DNA of 64,000 nucleotides from NCBI RefSeq assembly GCF_963678635.1, contig NC_087064.1, positions 52,160,684-52,224,683 on the forward strand, given 5' to 3'. The notes under the pieces are model-generated. The model searched no databases. It saw only the letters and a program-made list of their open reading frames with translations, and had not been told where the DNA came from. Made by a program: the position numbers and the translations under genes. Source of the stretch: Symsagittifera roscoffensis. Lineage: Eukaryota; Xenacoelomorpha; Acoela; Convolutidae. Position 1 is the first letter of the stretch, and each line of letters opens with the position of its first letter. Positions 54,076 through 62,754 of the stretch are shown here, piece by piece.

Positions 54076-54199
54076 AAAAGAAATGTTACATCTTTCTTAG
54101 ATGTTTGAAGTTTTTTTTGCAAATGTTTTTGACAACGGTGATTTTTTTTCGGTAATTAATGGTAACTTTGTAAACGTATGAGTGAAAATAGATGGAATA

Positions 54200-54759
54200 T
54201 CAGAAGTTTTTCATTGAAAAATTGACATGATCACTATTTACAAATCCATAACCATCAATAAAACAGTCAATTTTTTTTAACAATTCATGTTCAAATTTTG
54301 AGTTTTGTACTTTACGAACTCTTTCTAGAAAAGCTGAACCAATAGTTTGTGTGGAAGCTAGTTTCTGGTTGGAACATAAAAAGTGACGTTTGAATTTTTT
54401 GCGTAACAGTCTTTTCTTTGCAACACTTGGCATTTTTTCTGCTCCTTTCCATCTCAAATTGTGATGAACAGCGCGGTCAAGTTGATTGATAACTTCGCCA
54501 GAGTGTAAAGACAATCGATAATTTGGTATGTGAAATGAAAATTACCCAATCGTTGCAAAATTTGATCGAAAGATGAACCAATCAGAAGTATGTGAAACTT
54601 ACAATTTTCCAAAGAACAGTAAGAATTGTGGGTAGAGACACAAAAACTATTGGTTACTATATACTTTTCGTAAAAATCACTGGAAACGGAAATAAATAGC
54701 GATTTTTGACAATACTCTGAATAAAAGCTGGGAAGAGCTTGACACATAGCTGCAGCCAT
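54200..54759 (-). pseudogene. Divergent unknown ORF starting MAAAMCQALPSF, right
   Basis: This is the better copy of the gene at 51572. The C-terminal piece (54514-54200) is open through KKRLLRKKFKRHFLCSNQK and ends SDHVNFSMKNF. One frame change remains, near 54500, between the two halves. TATA-like sequence lies at 54791-54799. Confidence 0.45.
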
Positions 54760-54973
54760 CTGAAACAATGATTTTTGCTGAGAATTGTGGATTTATATAG
54801 GACCACTAACACCTACACAATTCCATATTTGGAAATTTCCCTCAAAAATTCCAATTATAGTTCTATTTCCTTTTATGGTTCAGTGAATGACTCATATTGT
54901 TTACTTTCAATTTCCTTTAATCTCAAAATCATTTCTCTCATTTCTCTTCATCTGATCAGTCTGTTCTTCAAAA

Positions 54974-55648
54974 ATGTTCTCAAGAAAAAACACAAGTCCC
55001 AATTACATTGAATTCTCAAAAAATCAAACAAGAATTGGGAGATTTGCTTGGTCCCAAAAAACCTACAAAGGGAAAATTTATTTTGAGCCCTGCTTTCAAC
55101 TATTCAAGAAAAATGAGTTGGGACAACTCGAAAAAAGACAGCAAGTCTATCTCGGTGAAAAAGAAGGAGAAGCAATCTCAGCAATTAGAAATACTGTTGT
55201 TCACGATGCTGAAAACCTTGGACTCGTTCCTATATTGGAACTCACTTCTGACAAAGAGTCAACTATGGATCAGGAGCTTGCCAACTGCAACAAAGTGTAT
55301 GACATAGCAACATACAATAGAAGACAAGTTTGTGTCACGATCAAGAGGTACAATATTAACAAACCTCCCTACATTCAGATTCGACTGTTCACCGCAAAAG
55401 AGAATGAAGCAATGAAACAAGTTGCCTATGTCAACTATACTTTGAACGAATTCAAAGAACTGTCCCAAATTTTGGGAGACTTTATATTTGTTGAGAACTG
55501 TAATGTACAAAAATTTGTGTTATTTATGTTTTTGTCTTGTAATTTAGCAATTTATCCTCAAAATCATTTTTCATTTAGTATTGGTGTTGAACAGTATGAG
55601 TTGGAATATTGGTTTTTCAAGAAATTTACTCTTAAAACTTCACAATAA
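54974..55648 (+). CDS. PC4-like single-strand-binding candidate (224 aa), right
   Basis: The protein is identical to the left copy until the end, where a five-T run gives YWFFKKFTLKTSQ. It starts at an ATG preceded by AATTTCCTTTAATC-rich sequence. The PC4-like segment is at about residues 117-165. A nucleic-acid-binding role is inference. Confidence 0.4.
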   Translation: MFSRKNTSPNYIEFSKNQTRIGRFAWSQKTYKGKIYFEPCFQLFKKNELGQLEKRQQVYLGEKEGEAISAIRNTVVHDAENLGLVPILELTSDKESTMDQELANCNKVYDIATYNRRQVCVTIKRYNINKPPYIQIRLFTAKENEAMKQVAYVNYTLNEFKELSQILGDFIFVENCNVQKFVLFMFLSCNLAIYPQNHFSFSIGVEQYELEYWFFKKFTLKTSQ

Positions 55649-56023
55649 ATTGGGACTTTTTCATATTGTTCTAGAAGAAAAGTCCCAAAAAATTTCACTA
55701 ACAATTATAGAATCTCAAAATTTACCAAACTTGCAGAATTTGGACGTAGACTCACAAATATCTCACTTTGAGTGGACTCCGCATAATGGTAGAAGAAAAA
55801 TTCACATAGGATACCGATCTGATACCAAAAAATAGATCTTGTAGAATATCGTAGAAATGGAAATCAATGGAAAAATAATCAATCTTTACAACTACAAAGA
55901 GAAAAATATGATAAATTACTTGATATGCTTCCTTCATTACTAGGTTATTTAGAGACCTTCAAAAAATCTTGTATCATTATTGACGAAAGCACTGTAGAAA
56001 ATGAACGTACAGAAATTGAATGA
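55620..56023 (+). pseudogene. Continuation of the PC4-like gene, right
   Basis: Two frames, 55620-55835 and about 55830-56023, split at an AAAAAA run near 55830. They end ENERTEIE, 23 bases inside the next gene. See the left copy. Confidence 0.4.
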
Positions 56024-56354
56024 AACTCTAAGAGTTTTAGAGATTATTAGGCAAGATTTCTCATCAAATACAGAAAGAAAAAATTTATTTCTGTGTACCT
56101 GTATTGTTTTGAACCCGGACATAAATTTAAAAGAAATGGAACAAAAATTTCCTTTTGGCGGACTAATTGGTTACGGAAATTCCTGTATGGATTACTTTTT
56201 TGCAAACTCCAAAATTTTTAGACTACATGCAATTCTACATGACTCTGCTGGATCTGTGAAATCTACTACAAAAAAAGGTCCTGGTTATTGTTATGTTGCA
56301 CCTGGTCTCCCCAGTTCATGCTTTCTTGGTCACGTGACTGGATTATTTTTCTGA
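56001..56354 (+). CDS. Conserved Polinton ORF MNVQKLNETLRVLE (117 aa), right
   Basis: Intact. It differs from the left copy at Asp/Glu (MEQKFPF) and Glu/Lys (FFANSKIF). It is followed closely by the MSLVVLDIEC gene. Confidence 0.5.
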   Translation: MNVQKLNETLRVLEIIRQDFSSNTERKNLFLCTCIVLNPDINLKEMEQKFPFGGLIGYGNSCMDYFFANSKIFRLHAILHDSAGSVKSTTKKGPGYCYVAPGLPSSCFLGHVTGLFF

Positions 56355-56445
56355 TTATATGTTAAAATATTTGCTTCATCAGTATATGCATTGTTTGATT
56401 GTTAATCATTTTAAACAAAAAACTTCAGAGAAATCAGTTAACAGA

Positions 56446-56916
56446 ATGAGTCTAGTTGTTTTGGATATTGAATGTATTGAAAGCAATATAGTGAAAGAAT
56501 AAGTAGTTTATAAGGATGGACAAACAGAAGGATATTCCATTCTTCCTCCCAAAAAATTCAAACCAACATCCCAATCTTTTTGGTGTACACAGCATCTTCA
56601 TGGAATCAATTGGAGCAGTGGTTACGAAAAAAATACTGAACTTGAAAAATTTTTGAAAAATCTAGAAGCCACAGACACGGAATTTTTTGCAAAAGTTTAT
56701 GAAAAATGTAAGATTCTATCAGAATTTTTGGAAACAAAGATTATTAATTTGGATGACTACGCTCGCCCTAAAGTTCAGTTTTTGATATTCAAAGATGAAG
56801 AATATGATTGGAGGTGTAGCAACTACCCATTTCGTCATGCAAAAACTCTTCACTGTGCAGAAAGAAAAGCATTTGCATACGGAACATGGACTCGATGTTT
56901 TTTTAACAAATTGTAA
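56446..56916 (+). pseudogene. Conserved Polinton protein MSLVVLDIECIE, right (one stop)
   Basis: Same as 49412-49882, except that a single T-to-A change gives TAA at 56500-56502 after NIVKE. This is an arm-specific lesion. Confidence 0.55.
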
Positions 56917-56994
56917 ATTATATTATTCTTAATGTACTACCATTTTCAAACTTTAATTGAATTTCATTGTCAACTTTTTCTTTTTAGAGTTAAG

Positions 56995-57257
56995 ATGGTC
57001 GATCAATGTGACAAGCCCGTAAATTTAGGAAATTTTGTTTTTGATGAAGAAAATCATGAACAAAAATCATGGAAATTGTTTGGACGTACATGTAATAGAT
57101 CTCTTTTAGTTTTTTGTGCCAATTTTTTGTTATAGTTTTGATGCTAGTATGTGCAATCGTTCGAATTATGTTATCTACAACATGTGAAGAAACAACAGTT
57201 TGGGTAGCTATTTTATCAAGTACAGTCGGTTATATTCTACCTTCTCCAAAGCTATGA
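56995..57257 (+). pseudogene. Two-helix small membrane protein, right (frameshift)
   Basis: The sequence at the frameshift is the same as in the left arm. The pyrimidine tract CTTTTTCTTTTTAG ends at 56987, eight bases before the ATG. The stop TGA (57255-57257) overlaps the ATPase ATG (57254-57256). Confidence 0.5.
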
Positions 57258-58141
57258 TTAAAATAATATCTACCAAAGAACGAATTTTTATTTCTTTAGT
57301 TGGACCAAGTGGATCTGGAAAATCGCATCTTATTTTTGATTGGTTGAAAATTGGTACTTTTCAACCAGCATTCGACAAAATTTTTTATTTTTATCAACAT
57401 TATCAACCTCTTTATAGTCAAATGCAAAGAAAAAACCTTAAATTTATCCAAGGAGTAGATTTTGACTTGATTGAAAATCTCCCCAATTTTGGAACTAAGT
57501 ATTTGCTTATATTTGATGATTCTTGTGAAGAAATTTCAAACTCCAAACAATTTGTATAAATTGCTACTGCGGGGAGACACAGGGGTCTGAATACAATATA
57601 CATCAAACACAAATTATTTCATCAAAGCAAATTAGGACGAGATGTAGAGTTACAAAATACACACATAGTTTTATTCAAGTCGCCGAGGGATGTTTTACTA
57701 ATCAATACATTGAGTCAACAACTAGGTCTAGGATCTCAATTGAAAGAGTGATATCAAGATGCAACACCTTATGGTCATTTACTTATTGATTTAACCCCAA
57801 AAACAGTTGATTCACTTAGGTATTGCACTAATAGTGGCTCAGTTCCAACAAAATTTTACTTACCAGCTGGAATAGAGACAAAGTTTTTGGACGATGGGTA
57901 CACAATACGTCTCTATTCTCCCAATATTTCAAAAATTTTCCCTAAGGCTTCGAAAACATCTCATTCTCAATTGCCCAAAAGATTTCATTCAGTTTCTGAG
58001 CGAGTGTTTAGTAAACCTATTAAGAGGGGAGCTTCGAGATCTTCGGAAAGAAGACGTAGTAAAATATCGAAAAGAAATTTCAGAACTAACACAAAAAAGA
58101 ACTCCTCTACACAAAAGAAGAATTATTTTAAGTTCAACTAA
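57254..58141 (+). pseudogene. ATP: Genome-packaging ATPase (FtsK/HerA type), right, two stops
   Basis: One frame throughout, interrupted by TAA at 57557-57559 and TGA at 57749-57751. Walker A GPSGSGKS and Walker B YLLIFDD are intact, and the later NTHIVLFKSPRD is present. It differs from the left copy at NFG/NIG and SVSE/SNSE. Shared stops show the gene was dead before the arms diverged, unless both are assembly copies. Confidence 0.8.
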
Positions 58142-58197
58142 AGGGTTAAAATTGATATCTATCATCACCCCTTTTGTCATTAAACGATTGACATAGT

Positions 58198-58608
58198 ATG
58201 GAACAGTTTGTTTTAATTCCGTACTCAGTTTATCGATCACAAAGTACACTTCCAACAAAACAAAAGTTGGAACAAAAGCAAGAAAAAGAGGAGATTTTAC
58301 CAAAAAGTTTTGATTCTGTTTTCAGTGCTGTAAATGCGAGGTTGAAAACGAGCAACAATAAGCATATTATTGATTTAATTTTGTATTCTCCTAGAATTAA
58401 ACTCAGCCAGTAAGACAATATTATATTAGATAATCGAGATACAAAAGAATCTATTGTAGACTTTGTGTGTACACTAAAGCGAAAAAATACCGAATTTCCA
58501 GATATTTACTTTACTATTTTGGAAGCAACTCAACTTCCTCCTAAACTTGTTATTAACAAGAATGTCAAAGCAAAAGATAGAGGAACTTGGATCCCTTTCA
58601 AATTCTGA
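58198..58608 (+). pseudogene. Conserved Polinton ORF MEQFVLIPYSVY, right (one stop)
   Basis: TAA at 58411-58413 as in the left arm; the same frame reopens and ends at TGA 58606-58608. Its last 47 bases overlap the integrase start in another frame. Confidence 0.6.
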
Positions 58609-59443
58609 AAAGGTAAGACTAAACAGATTGTATTCTAGGGGCAGAGGTGCGTTCGGTTCTATTCAAAACTTGAGTAAAGCGAGTGGTTTATCAAAAAAGA
58701 AAGTAGAAAAGTTTTTACAAACCAAGACATCGTATACAAAATTTGGTCCACCAATCAGGTCTTTCCGAAGACTTCAAGCGTTTTCTAAATATATCAATGA
58801 AATCTGGTGTATGGACTTGGCTTTTGTAGACAAGTTAGCTAGTCAAAACAATGGAATCAAGTATTTATTAGTTGCTGTAGATATTTTTTCGAGATTTGTC
58901 AGAGTTCAAACAATGAAAACAAAGTATGCCAAAGACACTTGACAAGCTTTTAGAAAAATGATTTCTCGAAAAAACACTCCTGAAAAACTTTGGGTTGATA
59001 AAGGAACAGAATATGGGGGAACTTTTAAAAAGTTTTTCAAGGAGAAAGACATTGAAGTTAACTCAACAATGAGTGAAACAAAAGCTGCATTTGCCCAAAT
59101 TTGTGTCCAAATTGCAGCAATTTGTTTCTACATTGAACTGCCGCAAAAATCGATCAATTGGAAAATCTCCCAGAGATGAGAAAAACAGTGATTTTTTATC
59201 AATATTGTATAACAAATCATTCAAGAAATATACTAAACCAAAATTCAAAATTGGTGATAGAGTTAGAATTTCGAAAAAAGATATTCCGTTCTGAAAAGGA
59301 TACAAGCCACAGTTTACAGATGAAATTTTTGAAATTTCGGCAATATCTACAGAAAAACCTCCAACATACATCATCAAAGATCTCGAAAAAGAAGAAATTC
59401 TGGGAAAATGTTATGAAAAAGAGCTGAGAAAATGTTCAGATTA
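58562..59443 (+). pseudogene. INT: Retroviral-type integrase, right copy
   Basis: It has MDLAFVD and WVDKGTEYGG as in the left copy. TGA follows KDT (near 58940), and the segment with the catalytic Glu is lost at 59085-59125. It has one extra stop of its own: TGA at 59292 after KKDIPF, where the left arm reads Arg. Differences from the left copy include Pro for Gln in FGPPIRS and Ser for Trp in VDIFSRF. Confidence 0.75.
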
Positions 59444-59487
59444 GTGGTGAGTCATTTTTTAAATTGAGTTTCTATCGATCAGTTGTC

Positions 59488-60313
59488 ATGGATTCTTTTA
59501 CTATTGAGCTAGTTTCTAATGCTTCTTTTAATTGTTATCCGAATAACAGTCTTAGTTCCTTTACAAATTTTCTAACGGAACAAATACATCTAAAAGGAGA
59601 ATGGGAGGTTGCTATTTCAGAAATACCGTACCCTTCTTTGTATCAAAACGTTACAGAGGGAAAGTTTACTTTCGTAGATGGACGAGAAAGTCCTGAGGAA
59701 AAAAGAAAGATTCAACCGATGCATGTTGAACCTGGATTGTATCCAAGTATTGTTGATATAGTTGTAGCCATGAATGACAAAGCTCAAAAACGTATATGCG
59801 CACAAAAATATGAATATAACGGAATTTATGTATCAGTAGATAAGATTACACAAAAAGTTGCCATTCATACCTGAGGATCAATCAGTGTTTGTAATTCAAA
59901 CTGCTGATTTGAGTCACATTTTTGGTTGTGATTTGAAACAAAATCAGACAGGTGTTATAATGAAAGGAAAAGGACCACATTATCCTCAGTATTCTTACGA
60001 CATTATAAGAATACATTCCTTAATGATTTATAGTGATATTATAGAATATAATATAGTAGGCGATACAAAAACTCCATTACTGCGTTGTATTCCTTTCATT
60101 TCCAAAGTAAAAAATGGAGACATAATATCTACAGGACAGTACATGAACTATCAATCCTTCACAAATCTACAATTTAAAAAATTATTTAAAAAATCCTTCC
60201 ACAGCATAAAAATAGAACTAAGGGATACTACAGGTGAAAAAATTCCTTTTGTGTCCGTAGGAATTACACGAGTTGTACTCTTGTTTCGCAAGATTTCGGA
60301 TAATCATTTTTGA
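59488..60313 (+). pseudogene. Minor capsid (penton-like) protein, right (one frameshift)
   Basis: It starts MDSFTIELVSN. The frame changes between 59858 and 59874 next to an AAAAA run, the same place as in the left arm. The C-terminal part, with IHSLMIYSDIIEY, is intact. Confidence 0.75.
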
Positions 60314-60330
60314 TTTATACTTCATACGAA

Positions 60331-60698
60331 ATGGTTTCTCAAAGTTCAGCTAATTTTCCTATTTTTCGTGGACATGCAAGGCAGCGTGGAAGAGTATTTG
60401 GTGCTCTTGCACAAACTCTTGGGAGAACTGCAATTCCATTCATTAAAAAATATATAGTCCCAGCTGCAAAAAGGATCAGATTTATTTGAAATTGCCGCTC
60501 CAGAGATTGGAGAAGTTGTCAGTGGACGAAAAAAACTCAAAACGTTTGCAAAAGATGTTGGAACAAAAACAGTTCGAAAACAGCTGGGAGGTGGAAAAAA
60601 AAAAGAAATGTAAGCGTAGAACAAGAAGAACCATTTCTCGAAAGAGTAGTTCAAAAATCAGTCGCTCTCGCAAAGACATTTTTGACATGATAAAATGA
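60331..60698 (+). pseudogene. Small basic core protein, right (frameshifted)
   Basis: It starts MVSQSSANFPIF 17 bases after the penton gene. A frameshift lies near 60470 (AAAAAGG), and the A-run at 60595-60604 has ten A. The last codons are Arg/Ser/Lys-rich, and the TGA (60696-60698) overlaps the major capsid ATG. Confidence 0.65.
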
Positions 60699-62014
60699 GT
60701 GTAAATCAAAGTAGTCATTTTCGGTACGGAGCGTTTACAAATTCTTCTTTGGAGATTTTTGATAAAGTCCCAGTTTTGGAAACAATTATGTCATCTTAAA
60801 CACAAGAAGTATTCCCCAGTACTTTTCTGGATGAAAGCAGTATTGAGTTTGAATTTGAAACGGATCGTAATCTCTACTTGGATATGCGTGATACCCATCT
60901 TAGCTTAAAGCTTCAACTATTCAAAGGAAGATTGTTTGATGCTTTCAAAAAAAAAGCAGAACATAAAGCAAAATCGGAGGAAGATTCAGATGAGGAACCA
61001 CAAACTTACTTAACTTATGTAAACAATCTACTACATTCTCTATTCTCCAACTGTGAAGTTTATTTTAACAAAACAATGGTTTACAATGCCAATGGGTTAT
61101 ATCCTCATAAGGCACAGATATCGAACGAATTCAACTCGTCAGCAGTGAGTAATAAAGGAATTCTTGCTTGTCATGGATACAGTTTTGAAGAAAATCCTGA
61201 TGCATTTGATATGTATCCATTCACTGATAGAGCAAATTCCTTGGGAACAGGGATAACTTTTTCACTCTATGGGAGGCTCGCCATTGATTTGTTTACTAGC
61301 GAAAAACTGTTGCTACCAAATACCAAAGTTCGAATTAAACTTATTCGAGCTAGACTTAATTTTTACATGTTATCTGATAATCCAAATATCAGTCTGAAAA
61401 TAGTTGATTGTTCACTGTTTACAAGAAGAAATTTAGTAGCTGAACCTAATCATCAATATTTGCAATGGAATCTGGAAAGGGAACCTGCTCATTACAATTA
61501 CATGGAAACTATAGCAAGAACCTTTATCATTCCATCTCGTCAAAACCAGTTTATTCAGGAAAATGTTTTCAATAATGCCCCAATCAGAAGGATAGCTGTT
61601 GCAATGAATACAAATTCGGCTGTTGCGGGATCTTTTCATGAAAATCCTTTCATTTATCAACAATTTCATTTGAGAGAGCTTAGAATTATTCGGGGTGGAA
61701 GAGCAATTAATTCATTAGATACAATTTCTCCTGGTCGACCCTATGTTACAACAATGAAAGCAATGCAGTTTAACGAAGATTTTCCAGCTCTTCCTATGGA
61801 AGATTTTCAAAATCACTATATTCTAGTTTTCGACTTGACTTCACTACAGGATGCCGCTGAACACTTGCATTATCCAGAACTTAGTGGAGAAAGCTTGAGA
61901 TTAGAAATGTTTTTCCAATTTCCCTTGGAGCAAGTAACGGAAGTGAAAGTCTTGGGAGAAAGACTATCAAATATTCAAATTGACAAATTCGGAACAGTCG
62001 CTAAAAATGTTTAA
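60695..62014 (+). pseudogene. MCP: Major capsid protein, right (stop at codon 35)
   Basis: Same gene as 44369-45634, with TAA at 60797-60799 where the left arm has a Tyr codon. The rest of the frame is open and runs 18 residues further than the left copy, to ERLSNIQIDKFGTVAKNV. Its end overlaps the next ATG by eight bases. Other differences are Leu for Pro in RLNFYML and Lys for Ile near the end. Confidence 0.8.
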
Positions 62015-62267
62015 TTTTTTTGAGTTTTCAGGTTCCTATAAAAATGTTGTAACTTTTTTGGGACTTTTCTTTGTTATTATCTCTGTACTATCTATATTGT
62101 TTTTCTTCAGACCTAAAGCTCCAGAAAAAATAGAGAAGGAATGCTGTTTACTTGAAAACCCGAGACACTTCTTCAACCTAGTCTGTAAAACAGTATTCAA
62201 TAAACTTTGCCCACTATATAAGGCTTGTGTATGGGACTTTGTTGATTCAATTCCTAAATGTGTGTAA
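62007..62267 (+). CDS. Single-helix membrane protein (86 aa), right, intact
   Basis: It starts MFNFFEFSGSYKN, with a membrane helix VVTFLGLFFVIISVLSILFFF at about residues 14-34. A Cys-rich outer part follows (ECCLLENPRHFF, LCPLYKACVW). The start overlaps the major capsid stop. It sits between capsid and protease. The function is unknown; a virion membrane or entry-related role would be speculation. Confidence 0.55.
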   Translation: MFNFFEFSGSYKNVVTFLGLFFVIISVLSILFFFRPKAPEKIEKECCLLENPRHFFNLVCKTVFNKLCPLYKACVWDFVDSIPKCV

Positions 62268-62316
62268 GTCATTATTCTTTCTTTTTTTTAGCCTAAAGTA
62301 CACTATCAAACTATCA

Positions 62317-62754
62317 ATGTCATTTTTAGCTGTAAATCAGCCTACAACTGCAAAGATGGATAATTTTTCATTTTCGCAAATTATTGAAATAATTCCAGAG
62401 CTCAGGTTCAAGTACATGGGATCATACCCTTCTGATACAGTACCTCAACTAACAAAATACTCTTTTGCAATTATTACCTCAGCCCCAAGCAATGATAGAG
62501 GAGAACACTGGATTATGATTGCTCGACTGGATAAAAGCTACTACTTTGCAGATTCTTTGAGAAGAAAGAGATCAACTTACCCCTTTTTGACGAAAAAGTT
62601 TCGACGAATGGTTCCTCGAAAGCTACAAAAGACTGATAATTTGTGTGGTTTCTACGCAATTTATTCAGCTTTTCTCCTTTTTAAATTCTTCCAAAAGAAC
62701 TTGAATAATGTTCATGATGTGTATGTTTTGAATTTTATCAGTAATTTTATGTAA
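62317..62754 (+). CDS. PRO: Adenovirus-type cysteine protease, right
   Basis: It encodes the same 145 residues as the left copy, with His64, Asp79 and Cys110 in place. A pyrimidine tract ending in AG (62282-62291) precedes the ATG by 25 bases. The identity of both copies, next to neighbours with private lesions, suggests either selection or very recent divergence. Confidence 0.85.
   Translation: MSFLAVNQPTTAKMDNFSFSQIIEIIPELRFKYMGSYPSDTVPQLTKYSFAIITSAPSNDRGEHWIMIARLDKSYYFADSLRRKRSTYPFLTKKFRRMVPRKLQKTDNLCGFYAIYSAFLLFKFFQKNLNNVHDVYVLNFISNFM

Noticed and set aside
48410-58141. Separate basic protein starting MDDGYTIRLYSPN
   Set aside because: It lies in the same frame as the packaging ATPase and is its C-terminal tail after two stops, not an independent gene.
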